Shown: positions 34,196 through 47,339, counted from the first letter of the stretch. The stretch is DNA of 64,000 nucleotides from Hemileia vastatrix (GCA_030280995.1 JASXTE010000001.1:22205106-22269105); one strand, 5' to 3'. Program-made: numbers and translations. The notes: generated by a model not told the origin, from the letters alone.

Positions 34196-34447
34196 ACTTT
34201 TTTTGTGGCCTGTTTATGTGGCATATTTGATCAAGTTTGAGACCTCCTAATGTACTCCATCCCATCTCATTTTCATAGAAAACCTCTATTATTCTAGAAC
34301 TCTCCTTATCAGAAATGGCCCATTTTATTTTTGAGCCATTAATACCTTCATCAATCCTCTACCACTCATAATTCTTAATATATCAAAGAATATGCATTTT
34401 ATATTTCCTCCAATCTTTTTTTCAAGATTTCAAATGTCAGATAACAC

Positions 34448-35806
34448 TACCAGAAAGGGGGATCCTGGCTGGTAGTAATTTGATAATGCATAAAAAATAA
34501 CCCAAGCCTCAGGAAGTGGCTCAGGTTTGAAATTTTTTTTTTCACATCAAGCTTTAAGCTGGCTGCGTTTAATAAAAAAAATTTACCAAAGCCATTTTTA
34601 GTGGCTTTGGTAAATTTAATAATACATCTTACAGGCAGTTTAAAACTTCCTGAAAGATATTATCTTTAAAAGCAAGTGAAGTTTCATGCAGCAACTTTGC
34701 TTACTTTTTTTTTATATTATTGAATTGAAGCCAGTTTAAAAATGGCTGCAGGTATTTTTTAAAGTAACCAAAGTCACTTGTAGCAACTTTTGTAGAAGAT
34801 ATCTATTTATCTTGCAGCCAGATAACACTGGATGGGAGGTTATAGGTGAGGTTTAAGCAGCCAATTTTCTTAAGGTAAAATTGGATGCATATAACATATA
34901 TTACCAGCCAGGGGGAGCCAGGCAGGTAGTAATATATTAATTCATGAAAAAACCCCCCAAGCCACAGGAAGTGGCTCAGGTTTGAAAATAAAAGATAAGA
35001 TTTTGCTACCAGCTTTAAGCTGGCAGTGTTTATTGAAACATAAAAAAAATTGACCAAAGCCACTAAAAGTAGCTTTGGTAAACTTAGTAATACAACTTGC
35101 AGGCAGTTTTAAACTACCTTCAAGATTTTGTGTTTAAAATCAAGCAAAGTTACATGCAGCAACTTCACTTTCATTTTTTTTATATTATTGAATTTCAGCC
35201 AGTTATAAACTGGCTGCAAGTCATTTAATAAAGCAACCAAAGTCTCTTGTAGTGAATTTGTTTGTGAGCTTATTTTCCCATCTCCCAGCCAGATAACACT
35301 GACTGGGAGGTTGTAGGTCAGCTTTAAGCAGCCAATTTTCTTAAGGCTAAATTGGCTTCCTAAAACATATCCTACCAGCCAGGGGGATCCTGGCTGGTAG
35401 TAATTTAAATTACATGAAAAAACCCCTGAGCCACAGGAAGTGGCTCAGTTTTAAAAAGAGAAATATATTTTTCTGCCAGCATTTAATAAAAAAAATTTGA
35501 CCAAAGCCACTTTTAGTGGCTTTGGTAAATTTAATAATACATCTTGCAGGCAGTTTAAAGCTTCCTGCAAGATGTTGTGCTTAAAAGCAAGCAAAGTTTC
35601 ATGCAGAAACTTTGCTTGCTTTTTTTTATATTAATGACTTGCATCCAGTTTAAAACTGGCTGTAAGTTTTTTTAAAGCTACCAAAGTTGTTACAAGCTAC
35701 TTTGGTTGCAATATATTTGTTTTTCATCTCCCAGCCAGATAAAACTGGCTGGGAGGGTTTAAGGTGAGATTCACGAAGCCAATGTTGCTTAAAGCAACAT
35801 TGGCTA
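34448..35806 (+). repeat. Array of about 30 consecutive hairpins, three tandem units of about 460 bp
   Basis: Units begin at 34448, 34901 and 35372, each opening with a CTACCAGCC...GGCTGGTAG hairpin. Each unit then has, in the same order, stems GAGCCAC/GTGGCTC, CCAGC/GCTGG, ACCAAAGCCAC/GTGGCTTTGGT, CTTGCAGG/CCTGCAAG, AAGCAAAGTTTC/GAAACTTTGCTT, CCAGTTT/AAACTGG, ACCAAAG/CTTTGGT, CTCCCAGCCAG/CTGGCTGGGAG and GCCAATGTTGC/GCAACATTGGC. Unit 3 is nearly perfectly paired; units 1 and 2 have decayed stems. There are almost no unpaired spacers. A similar array stands at 62200-62905. Confidence 0.85.
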
Positions 35807-35830
35807 CTATAAAAAATAAACCACCATCTA

Positions 35831-37679
35831 GGTCTCCAGGCTGGTTTGAATTAATAAGAAATAATATGAGAGTTGAGATATTGAAATTTTCCCTACTCTT
35901 TTACATGCCATTTGGCATTAATTTTTTGACCATGTGAAATGTATATGTGCATAATAAAAAATCAAAGCCAGAAAAATTGGTATTGGATATTTTTAAATGC
36001 CAAAACTTATATACTCAGTTTTAACATGTTTGAAATATCAGGATACTGATTTTCTGTGCAGATTGTTTTTCAGAAATATACAATTAGTTTTTAACTCTTT
36101 TGTAGCCAAATTTCAACTTGGTGGCAACAAAAATAATAAGTGATAAAAAATGTGTCCATAACAGCTGAAGGTGAGTTTTCCCACCTTATGTGAACAAATG
36201 ATATGTATAAGTGAATTGAATTTGAAAAATAAGTAAAAATAAATATTAATTGCATCCATGTGAAACTATCCAAGGCTTTGGTTCCTCAAATTATACTGTG
36301 TGAAACCCTATAAAAATAAGCTGTAAAAACAATATGTAAGTTTTAATTAAAAGTATGTGAAATTTTTTTTTCATCATTTGTACAATATATTTCTGTGTAA
36401 AAACCTGTTGCATATACGCCTTATGCAAGTCACTGCATTCCATGCAACAGGATTTAGTAACTTGCATGTTTTTATATGCGTAACTGTAAGCAAATTTTCA
36501 TCCAGGTGGAAAATTTTCTACTTCTATCCTTCCACTTACAAGAGACAGGCTATTATAATTAGCTTTCCATCTGTTTCACTTAAGAGTTTTTAATTTTGGT
36601 TTGTCCCTTATACTTGTTTCTTAAGAAAAAATATTAGTTTCACTTAAAATATATGTTCAACTTTTAGGGAATCCATTTTTCCCAATCATTAGGTTTTCCA
36701 CCAAAGTAACTTGTTTACAGATTACTGACTTGGATTTTTCATATTTTACTCTCCTTTTTAATCTCTTTTAAAAATAAAAAAATAGAGCTGATGATTGTTT
36801 TTAACTCTTGGTAGCTTGATCTCTAACTTGTCATAGTATAATAAAAAAGCTAATTTTTGGTTAGCATCCAAATTATATAATGGTTCCTCTTTCTCTTTCT
36901 ATTTTTTTCATTCCATAAAAATGATACTTATTTTTCTACAATAATCTATTCCTAAAACTTATAATTAACAGATTAGTTGTCCCCTTATTGATCAATCAAC
37001 TCCTACCAAAGGATTTTTTTTAAATTTCAAGTAAGAATATCTTTTTTTCACTATTTCATTATTAAAATTTTTATTATTCTCAATAATTATATATTAAATA
37101 ATTAAATAAAATAAAATATCATATTATCCACATGTCTATGGGATCAATTTTTCTCTACATATCAATAATTTATTGTATTGGCCTCCTGTAATTCTTTTAA
37201 TGGTAGAGGTATAGATGATTCTTGTGTAAAGAAACTATACCTTTCAACATTATAAATTATGGATATCTGGAATTTTGATATATTATTGATATATGGAGAA
37301 AAATTAAATAAAGCATCAACATATACTTATGTATTGTTTCTGTATTTACCATAATAATTGGGCATTGGATTTAAGCTTCACATTTAATTGTTTATAATTA
37401 GGGTATGGTTGAATCTTGTGTGCCAAACACATATTGCAGAATACTATACTTTAAAGCAATAAAATGAAGCTTTAATTCCAAATAATTTATTAATATTTTA
37501 AATGCAGCTAATATTCATTTTTGCTACATGCATGTTGGATATGATTTTTTATTTGATATTAAGAATATAATGATTATTTTTGGAGGCCTTATTTTTAACC
37601 ATTGAATTCTTTTGCAATTTTTATTTATTTATTTTTAAATTACATTAATTTCTTATCCACTACACTACAAGATGCAGGC
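35831..37679. other. Intergenic within the large element; one isolated hairpin
   Basis: AT-rich. CCTGTTGCAT (36404-36413) pairs with ATGCAACAGG (36442-36451). No gene was recognised; ORFs 36091-36273 and 36357-36593 have no support. Confidence 0.5.
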
Positions 37680-38880
37680 TTCACAAAGTTTTTTTATAAA
37701 GAAAAATCACCACTGAGGAAAAAAAACAAACAACAAGCATGTAAAAAACATCAAGAATGAATTACTAAAGGTTGAAAATTACAGTATTGAGACAGATAGA
37801 AAGATGGCAAAACATTTTTCTAGGAGTTTTGTAAAAAATTTAGTTAATCCAGAACAGTATTTGATTTCAAATTCTAGTTTTTATATTTTCCATCCAATTT
37901 GCTCCTCAATTCCAAGTGTGATAGTGAAAACACACTCTATTGAAGATCTCATTTTATTAAACATGCCTGAAGCAAAAAAACAGTGCATCAAAAACTTCTT
38001 TATTGTGAAAATCAAGTTTTGTAAAATAAAGTTCATAAAAATGGTGGTGGACTTGGTAATATGTTTGTTGGTGGTTGGTGTTTAGATAGGAAAAAGTCTC
38101 TATTAATTTGTAAGTATTATATAGTTTTATTTATGAGTAGTTTTAATCATCTATTATTTTAATTACTTTTTTAGGTCTATATGCTTCTGAGCCCATAGAT
38201 TTGGAAGAGTTTGATTGTTGCATAAAGCAAATAGAGTTATTTATTAAATTTTTTTATCAAACTATATCTAATTTTAAGTGTTGAGAAGCAGTACAACTGT
38301 TTCAAAAGCTTGGGATTCCTGGGTTTGGAGAAAATTTAAATGATAAAGAAATAGAACCATTTGCTGGAAATGTTACTTGGACAACAGGCTCAAATGGAAA
38401 TAGGTTTTTGAATAGTACTCACTGTGACTCAGACCATAGCAAGTATACATTTGGACTTTTCATGCCTAAAGACACTGAGAAAAAATCTCTTCATAAATCT
38501 TGAGACTAAAATCAATAACTTCAAAAAGGTGAAGAGCTTCATTTCCCTGAAATAGCTTGCAAAGTAGACATGGAGGCCACTAATGGCATCACAGCAATTA
38601 TATGGCCAGAAAACCTTCTTAATAATTTCACTTCACAATGTTATGAAATTGGTGGATTCACTTGCCTTGGCTCTTCTATTTAAGTTAGTGCAAGAATTTT
38701 CAATACATTTGAAAAACTCTAAGAGTTTGAAATAGATATTTCTGAGAACTTAGATATAAATGAAGAGTTAGAAAGATGTAAATTTCTTATCATGAAATTT
38801 TATAAGTACAATGAAAAGAAAGATTTAAGAAAAAAAAGTTAGTGAATTACTATATATTTAATGTTACTAAAGACATTGAA
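37680..38880 (+). pseudogene. Tet-like 2OG-Fe(II) oxygenase, left copy, decayed
   Basis: Homologous throughout to the minus-strand gene at 59242-60452: the N-terminal part (KHFSRSFVKN ... IVKTHSIEDLILLNM), then GGLGNMFVGGWCLDRKKSLL before an intron starting near 38110, then KLGIPGFGENL, GNVTWTTGSNGNRFLNSTHC. The iron-binding HxD survives as HCD, but the position of the distal His reads Asn (LLNNFTSQCYEIGGF) and the following FTRIG Arg reads Cys, so the enzyme would be dead. More than six in-frame stops (TGA near 38283; TGA, TAA and TAA near 38500-38518; TAA near 38680 and 38719) and frameshifts confirm decay. It lies in mirror image to the right copy relative to the centre of the large element. 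Confidence 0.75.
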
Positions 38881-41421
38881 AATTTTAATACAGAAAAAGA
38901 TTCTGATATACATGTTAATAAAAAAATAAAAAGACCATTAAGCAGTGATAAGTAAAAATGTGTTTGTATTGTACAGGTATAGGTTTAGTTTAGTGGTAGA
39001 ATGATATATTCACACACTTCCATAATTTTTTTTTAAGAAGCTGATGATTATGTATAATCTAGTGAAAAACCTAAAAAAATAGGGGGTATCTAAGTTAGAA
39101 ATCTTCCATTTCAAAATACCTCATTTTTCCACCAAATTAACCATGACTATTTTTTAAAACATGACATATTGTGCCCCCAAAACACCTTTTATTGAGAGTT
39201 AATGTCAAGTTTGTGGCTTTCTTTTTGTGTTGTGAAATGCCTTTTAAATAATTACAAATTTCTAACTTTGATACCCCCTAATAAAAGTATCAAGAAAAAT
39301 GGATGTAAAAATTGAAAAATCATAATACAATAAAAAATTATCATTGCTGCAAGTAAAATAAAATAAAATATAATAAAATATAAGAAACAAAATATAGCAT
39401 TGTAACTTGCTTAATTATGGCAAATGGAAACTAAAAATATACAATATCTTACAAATCTTTCCTAAAAGAACATATGCATCATCATAAATAGATCTGTACT
39501 ATTAATATTATTTTTAAAAATATTAAAAATTTGCTAATTTTTGCAATAAGTTTTTTCTTATTAATAAGTAAAATAAAACCATGTATTATTTTATTTTTAT
39601 TTAAGTAAAAATAAAAATAAAAAATAAATTAATGGAAAACTAAATATTAATTTTTTTCTTTGATTCATTCATTATTTACTTTCATATCTAACTGGAATTA
39701 ATTTAGTGGCATTTTTCAATCTTAAATTTACTGAAATTTGTACACTAGTGTGACTTGTGGTTTTTTTTTGATAAATTGAATATTTTTCATCATATAATTA
39801 TATTTTAGTGAAATATATAACTGCAAAGGTGGAAGTGAAAAGATCAATAAAAGGAAATGAGATATATTGAGAATAATAAATCTATCAATCAATTTAGATC
39901 TCCAATAAAAATTAATTCTAGTTTTAAAATTTGTCTTGTAGAAGAGGAATATTTAATTTATATGAATTTAAACTTCATTTTAGATCTTGACTTAGCCTTC
40001 ATCATCTATCTTTGATTCAGGTTCAGAATTCCAAAAGCTGAATTATATGATGATATTTCTATATATCTAATTTTTTTTAAAAAAAAATTCATAAAACAAA
40101 GTATGTAAAATAGAAACTACTACATCAATTTTAAGTAAATTTTATCATATTATAAAATTTTTTTAATAATAATTAAAGGGCTTTTACTTTTGTGAGAGAG
40201 TGGATCTCAATATATTTAAAATAAATATAACACAATCAAATTGAGTTCTATTTTAAAGTGTTTGAATATTTATCCATTGAATTAATTTTAAGAGTTGTGG
40301 ATGGATATTTCTTTTTTCTTGGAGCTGAATGAATCTTAAAAACCTAGTAAAAGATTGTAGATAAATTTTCATTGACCTTGATCTATTCAGGTAGATGTAA
40401 GTAGAATTTGATTCATATGAAATTTTAGAAGAAAAATAACATTTCAATAACTTATTATTGTTATTTAAGGATGAAAAAAAAGGATGGCAATCTAAAAAGG
40501 GTTCATTTTAATATTTATAGAAATAATATTTATACATTCTTAATAAGGAGTACCCTAGTTGCTTTCTTTTATTTTTTTGATTCCTTAGAAAGAATTAAAT
40601 ATCTATTTTTCCAAATTATTGAATGAAATTTGATATCTATACATGAATCTATAAGTGTAAAGAATAATCAATATAAAATATGAATCAAAATACAGCAAGC
40701 TAAATTATAGATCATCAAAATTTAGAGTAAATTTTCTTTTTCAAAATAATTGACACTGATAAAAAGATTTTTTTTAAATTCAAAAAGTTTTTCAAAGACA
40801 CTTTAATATGATTTCATAGAAATATGATGGCTTCTCATTATTTAAATGTCTAGATATTATTTATCATGCCACATATATATGTTATTATTATTAAATTAAT
40901 TGAAAATTATTTCAAGGAGTTTTTCATAGAGAATACTTACTTTAATTGAAATAATTATTCACCTAGAAATTATAGAAATTAGATTAAGAAAAGTCTACTT
41001 AAGAAAAATCTTTGATGAACTGTGAGCAAAAATTTATTACACTTAAGTTTTTTGACTTTTGAACATGCTGAAAATAATTGATAGAAAACTGTTTCAAATT
41101 TTTGTAATAATTATCTTAAAATTTGAGACAAATGCTAAGATGTATTGCCATCTTAAAGAAATATGTAGTGTTATGAGAAAAATGACATATAATGTATTCT
41201 TAATTTTTATCAAATGTTTGATTCATCATGATTTTGAGTTATGATTATTGAAATAATATTTACTGAATAGCAAAAAGGTGTAAGAAATTTATAAAATAAT
41301 ATTTGTTGATAGTTTAAGCATCTTTATTCAGATTCAGTAATTAATCTCACATAAATAAATAATTTGAGTTACACAAAAAAATGTAGCAAAAGGATACAGG
41401 ATATACTTACATGAATTAGGA
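38881..41421. other. AT-rich interval, no gene recognised
   Basis: Many short A/T runs; no conserved ORF. A stretch near 38984 (GGTTTAGTTTAGTGGTAGAA) resembles the first half of a tRNA but lacks the rest. Confidence 0.5.
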
Positions 41422-41841
41422 TTATGTATTAATTACATCAAAAATAGAGAAAAATGAAGAATTTGGCTGAATAAGATTCCAGTAATCAAGAAAATAAGCT
41501 GCCATTGCTTTAGAAATATAACTAAGGGTGGGAGTATTAAAATTAAGTGGAATCGGTCCAGAATTATCTATTAAGGATTTGATAATATTAAAGATATAAA
41601 AATTAATGTTTTTCGGGATTTTTTCACTGCCTGGATTATTATTATCACCGTATTTTCTAAGGAAGCCAATTTGTGTTATGAATTCAAAACAGTCTGAAGC
41701 TGACACAAGCCAGTGGTCCTGTGAGGAAAGAAATAAACCACAAACACAATCAAACAAGTTAAAGTTATGTGATTGATATTTATGGTGTGCATATTCTTGA
41801 TTCATCTTCTGAAAAGAATCATTTTGAAACTCACTCACCAC
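41422..41841 (-). pseudogene. C-terminal fragment of a paralogue of the 693-aa protein
   Basis: About 135 codons on the minus strand align with the end of the protein coded at 56010-58442: NQEYAHHKYQSHNFNLFDCV matches NSEYSHHRYQSFTFYIIDGV, followed by GLFLSSQDHWLVSASDC versus GLFLSSQDHRLASAADC, and TPTLSYISKAMAAYFLDYW versus TPSPPGIARAISADFLNHW. No upstream exons are found; the sequence stops at a perfect palindrome (41854-41875). Function unknown. With the left Tet copy it makes the mirror image of the right side of the element. Confidence 0.75.
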
Positions 41842-41853
41842 AGAAAATTTGGG

Positions 41854-41875
41854 GGGGTATTGCTAGCAATACCCC
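41854..41875. repeat. Perfect 22-bp palindrome at a homology break
   Basis: GGGGTATT-GCTAGC-AATACCCC is its own reverse complement. Homology of the minus-strand fragment to the 693-aa gene ends about a dozen bases away. A weaker relative lies near 30098-30125. Confidence 0.75.
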
Positions 41876-42784
41876 TCATTTAAAAATGTTGGGAAGTGGT
41901 TGGAAAGCTGTTGGAAGGCTGTTGGGAGTTCATTGTGAAACCAGATTTAAATTAATTGGACAAAGATTTGGTAATCAGTTAGACCTAGGTTCAACCAAAC
42001 TCAATCACAGGTTTCTTGGAGCTTGGTGATTACTTTGATTTTGAGCTGAGCACAGATTGAGCAAAGCTTGAACATATCATTTAACATATCATAATATTCA
42101 CTTTCCCATCTTGTGGAAAGCAAAATTTGATATTCGTTCTAAGAATATCTACATATATTTTCTTGCCAAGTTGGTAACAGAAGGTTAAACTGTAGTATCT
42201 CAATTATTACACTAGACTACATAGATATTTGATAAAACATACAATTCAAATCAATTTTAATATTATTGAGATCACCATAAGTGTCTTTCCAAAGACTTAC
42301 AAAAAGTATGTTAGTATCAAGATATCGTTCTAGGTAGTAGTTTCAATTTGGATTTTGAACTGACATCTAAAGCATTTTACTATTAGACAGAAACATAAAT
42401 AAGTGTAATAAGAGTGAAATTATTCTATTTTGTGATTATAATGTAACAATAATGCACATTTTTATTGAGAAAATTTTTCTTCCTCCACAAACCAAAATTT
42501 ACTCTATAGGCTCAAGATTTATTTTTAAGACATATTATTCATTTCAGTTATCATTGATTTACTTCCAATATTTATTAAAAAGATAATAATAATACATGTG
42601 AAAGAATTATGAGCTTAGCATAGCATATGCTAAAAAGTTATTTTGTCGTTTTATTCAAAACTGATTCTTCATTTTTTGCTTCAATTCATCTTTTAACAAC
42701 CACTATCTTCAGATACTATTCTTACTTAATATGTCAAGTCTCAGATGTGTTGGACAGTTCTCAATAACAATCGATCAAATTTAT
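41876..42784. other. Intergenic upstream of the SNF2 gene
   Basis: AT-rich sequence; an ORF at 41769-42029 spans the palindrome and is not credible. It presumably holds the SNF2 promoter, but no clear TATA box stands out. Confidence 0.45.
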
Positions 42785-45159
42785 ATGAATGTAATTTCAA
42801 GATTTCAAAACTCACCGACCCCCACAATTTTACAGCGAGGCCATTCGAATGTTCATATTTTTGGACTATTTGAAGAATGAAAACCAACCCTTGTTGGTAA
42901 TCTTTCTCAAGTGCAGAGTCAGCACATTGGACCACTATTGGGTGACATTGGCTCTGGATCTCACCATTTAAACCAAAGAAGTGCCTTGAATCCTATGAAG
43001 CCTTTCTATTTTCATGCTTACTTGGTTCCAGTTTTTGGTAATCAGTATCAACTTTGGGGATGCCTCTTTTCTTCAAGTACACTAATCAGTCTTGCTAAAG
43101 AAGCATTTTCTTCTGCACAAATCGATTTATGTCCAATCCTGAACTACGACTCCACTATCTTTTTTAATATCCCGCATGTAATTTTTGAAGGCTCTTTCCA
43201 AATATCTCAGAGTACTCAAGATTGGAAAGCTGATCAACTTATCCGAGGAATCAAAACAGTTCTCAAAACACATCAACTTCAAGCAATAAATTTTATGATT
43301 GACAATGAACGAATGTTAAAGGAAAAGTTGGATATCATGTGGAGGCACCAGGACAACCATTGGCTTAGAACTGGATTCGATGACTATAAAGATCAGTTTC
43401 CTAACAATCAATTGCCGCCTGAAGGAAACGGGTCAATACTTGCTGATGATATGGGTTTGGGAAAGACACTTTCAACTCTTTCTCTTATAAGTGCAACTCA
43501 AGGTGAAGCAAGACAATTCCAGGTATCAGAAAATCAAGAAGGTATTAATCGGAGTTCAGCCACACTGATTATATGCCCCCTGGCAACACTATCGAATTGG
43601 ATCAATGAAATAAGTGTGCACTTTGAAGATAATGCACTTCCTTTCAAGGTTCTTTATGGGAAGGATTGTCAAAATACTAATGTCAATGAGCTACAGGACA
43701 CTGCTATTGTTTTGACGACCTATGAAATAGCTAGCCCAACGATGTCAAAAAATCAAAGCCAAAAAAAGATACCGGTGACTCAAATGCTCTTTTGGTATAG
43801 AGTTGTTTTAGATGAAGCTCAGTTAGTGCCCATTTCTATATCTAAAACTTAAAACTTAATTTTTATTATCAATTTTTATAAATATTCTTTTAGTTACATT
43901 AAAAATCCTTACTCGCAGAGGGCTCAAACAATATTTGACTTGGAATCCCAACACCGACTATGCTTGACTGGAACTCCACTTCAGAACAGGCCCACTGACC
44001 TTCAAAGTCTCATATTTTTTCTTAGAATCGAAAAGTGGCAAGAAGACTGGTTATGGAAGAATTTCCTTTTTCCAGGTTTGCAAAAAGGAAAGGCTAATTC
44101 TATTAAATCAATCAATCACTTAATGAAAGTCATAAGCCTACGTAGAACAAAGGATGCAATTTTGTCTCTTCCAAAAAAGATTCAAAGGGGGATATCGGTT
44201 CAATTAGCAGATCCATGGAGGTCTAAACTTGATGTGCTTCAAGAAGGATTCACTGAGCGATATGGGCCCTCCAGAAGCACTGACTTCCCTTGGGACTCAT
44301 CTGAGTTTCTAAGAGAGCTGATGATTTTAAGAAAATTCTGCAACCATCCAATCTACGAAAATCTGGATGAAACTCCAACTTTTGATTTCACCTGGCAGCA
44401 TTCCGCAAAGATTTGTCATCTTATAGGCCACTTAAAAAACTTTTTGTCTGGTGAAAGGGATATAAATTTTCCAAAAGCTGTTATATTCTCCAACTTTGCA
44501 GACTTTTTGCAGATGTAAGTGATTCTATAATGAATTGTTTTACAAAATTGTGTTGGCTTATTAAAAACAATTTTCTAATATTTCAAAATAGAATAAAAAT
44601 GGCTTTAGATGACCACAATATTAGGTATACCCAGCTTACGGGTGAACTCAGCCGGACAAAGCGAGACAAAAATATGCATGAATTCCATTTTAATAAAAAT
44701 TGCCAAGTTTTGGTTGGAACGATTCAGGCTGCAGGAGTGGGTATAGATCTCAGGTGTGCTCAAAATGTATATATAATGGTGAGCTCAATGTCTTTTATTT
44801 CATATTAAGAACAAAAATATTAAATTTTTTATATGTTCAATGTTGAAATAGGAGCCAAATTGGAATCCAGCAGTTGAGCAACAGGCTGTTGATCGGCTGT
44901 ATAGAATGGGGCAGCAAAATGAAGTAAATGTTTTGAATTATTTTGTACAAGGAAGTATAGAATTCAGCATGTATAAGATTCAAAGGAAAAAAATGGAGCT
45001 AACAATGTAAGCCAAATTTCATTTCTATAAATTTTAATGATAATAGTAATCATTAAAATTATGTTTTTGTTTTCAAGGCTAAGTGTCCCAAACAGTGGAA
45101 ATGAGGAGTATGAGTGTGCAAACCTATTATTAAGGGAGTTTGTCAATCACTCACATTAG
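42785..45159 (+). CDS. SNF2-family (Rad5/Rad16-like) ATPase, one in-frame TGA near the N-terminus
   Basis: DNA-dependent ATPase/translocase of the SNF2 superfamily, acting on chromatin or DNA. Exons: 42785-43821, 43894-44514, 44592-44778, 44852-45006, 45078-45159; all introns are GT/AG and in phase, 693 codons. Motifs: DDMGLGKTLS (Walker A, about residue 221), ATLIICPLATLSNWINEI (Ia), DEAH (split by intron 1, with H completed by exon 2), LCLTGTPLQNRPTDL (III), KAVIFSNF (IV), QVLVGTIQAAGVGIDLRCAQ (V) and AVDRLYRMGQQNEVNV (VI). A TGA at 42878-42880 follows 31 codons; Met at 42995 would be the next start and would keep all motifs. No RING finger was seen between domains. Its 3' end overlaps the convergent gene by 17 bp. 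Probably transposon-borne. Confidence 0.85.
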
Positions 45160-46264
45160 AGGAACAAAGAATTTCAAGGAGAGCAGGTAAATTTATGGGA
45201 TTTTGAGGATTTAAAAGTCTGAGTTGTTGAGGATTTAGAGATGCAAGATATAAGGGAGAATAACAGTCATTCGGCAAACCCCGGGGGACATGAGAAGGAT
45301 TAAGGTTAGGGGATAATGTTGAAACCAAACTGATTCTTTTGTACAAGGCCAAGTCCTTTAGCACACTGCCAGAGTAGGTTGAATTATCTCGAATATCAAA
45401 GTGTTGTTGGTCAAGATATTGTGCAACTTTAGAAAAATCTTCAGACCTCCATTGCATTAAGATACGTCTTAACGATCCATCATTATCAATTTCGGTGTCT
45501 GAACAACATTTGATGTTTGTGAAAAGGTTGTGATAAGTTTCACAATGTGGAAGTTGTTTAAGAAGTTTAGTTCGGTTAACTGAATTCTAAGAATCTTTGT
45601 TATTTGAAATAAAGGTCATAAATAAAAACGGTTGAAAAAAAAGGGATTTTCATACTTTTTTTTTTATTCTATATTTATGCTTTCTCACTTTGATTATTTC
45701 TTGAGAGCTATGAGAATCCTTCCCAAGTCTTAATCTATCAGCATGACCTAAAAACCAACGGTGAAGAACTCCTATTTGATTTGAGAAGCTAATTTGAGTT
45801 GAGTCAATTGGATATGCAATCAAATTATTGGTTTTTAAGGCATTGTCCCAGTGTTTAATGAGAATATTTGCCAAGACCTGGTTCCATTTGTCAAACCAAT
45901 CTAGGTTCCAAGCGAAAGTTGATCCTGGGAAACCACACATGCAAAGGTGCTCAATAAAAGATTCACGGAAAATTGGTGGAAACTTTTCTGAAACCGCTGA
46001 ATTTGATTCTGGATGAGGTAGTTCAAAGGCAATGTTGCAAGAATTCATGTCGAATGATGAAAATCTGTCTAATTGCTCTTCAGTAGGGTTTTGTTTCCAT
46101 CCATTTGATTCTGGTGACATATCCAAAAGTGAACGACAAAAATTGTGTATAGATCTACAAAAGTGAGAATTGAATGGAGGCAAAGTCTCATTAAAAATTC
46201 TATTAAGTGTTCTTGTGTTTGTGGGCAGGTTTCCATGAGGAAAGTAAGAGCTACTAGGGTTCAT
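45143..46264 (-). CDS. Conserved hypothetical protein, 350 aa, two exons
   Basis: Exons 46264-45656 and 45586-45143 join in phase across a 69-bp intron (GTATGA...TCTTAG). The start is ATG 46264 (MNPSSSYFPHG). Recognisable blocks: FRESFIEHLCMCGFPGSTFA, WNLDWFDKWNQVLANILIKH, QIGVLHRWFLGHADRLRLGK and, near the end, MQWRSEDFSKVAQYLDQQHF and VPRGLPNDCYSPLYLASL. The pattern reminds me of uncharacterised proteins recurring in basidiomycete genomes, likely transposon cargo, but I cannot name a function. The frame is intact. It converges on the SNF2 gene, overlapping its last 17 bp. Confidence 0.7.
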
Positions 46265-47339
46265 AAATAATAAGATTAAGAAAGTGTTCAATTAAATTAA
46301 ACAAAGAGGAAGGATAAATTGTTGAGCTCCAAAACTTTATGATCAAAGTTGATTTAAGGAGAAATATCACAAAAATTAAGAATAAGAAATATTTCGACTT
46401 TATGGAATTATAATATGCATAAATTATATTTTTATATGCAACTTGAACTCAAAAGGAATGGTATAAAATAAAGAGAATGATTATGTGATAAAAGCAGACT
46501 CATTTAAGAAACGGATTTTTTTTTCTTTTCAAAAAATTCTTCCACAAAAATAATTTGTTAAATGTGAGGCTATGTTCATTTTTTGATTACCAAAAAATTA
46601 TTTTTGGTCCAATATGATAGTAATACATATTCTTTTGAGTAATTTTTTTCAACCTGAATAAATAGACTAGAGTGTCACTTCATCGCATTTATGTATGAAA
46701 AGTTATACAAGGTTTCAGCTTTTATGTAATTCTTTAAGGTTTACACTTTTGTAGCATCTATTATTTGAGTATTTTTGATTTTTTCTTTATAGAAAATTCT
46801 ACCTAGTACAGACCAATTTTCAAGTTGAAAGAAATATGTTTGTGATTGTTTTTTACAAAATATTAAACTTATTTTTGGGTTTAACTTTGATTTTTGGGGT
46901 AATTTTTTAAATAATTATGTTAAAAATATGGATTACTTTTCTTATAGTCCATAACTAAGAATTTTTATCAAAATCAAATAATTATAGGGTAGTTAGATAT
47001 AACTCAGAAGGCATTTGATAGAAAAATAATTAAGATGCTTGTGCGTACAACAGAATTTTTTCTATGATAGAAAATATTCTGATAAACATGCATGCATTGT
47101 TGTACAAATGCAGAGAGTATACAGAATACAAATAAAGTAGACTGCATAACTTTAAATTAATATATAATTTATCCGATTAAAAATTAAACATTTAAACTTA
47201 AATAATTTCAACACATATTCCATCATATTCTTTTGATAAAAAAATGTAGCTTATATTAGCTAGTGCCTTTCAAAAAAAGGAATACCTTCAATCGGTAACT
47301 TCGAATAGCTAACTTATTCCTACAATTATCACAATTACA
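46265..47339. other. Divergent intergenic region between the 350-aa gene and the transposase
   Basis: About 1.1 kb, AT-rich, between two genes that point away from each other, so it should hold both promoters. No convincing TATA box or repeat was identified. Confidence 0.45.

Noticed and set aside
34038..34265. ORFs on both strands at 34.04-34.27 kb
   Set aside because: Mirror ORFs over a hairpin; no homology or splice context.
38980..39020. tRNA-like start (GGTTTAGTTTAGTGGTAGAA)
   Set aside because: No anticodon arm with proper pairing and no T-arm GGTTCRA follow; at best a remnant of a tRNA-derived element.
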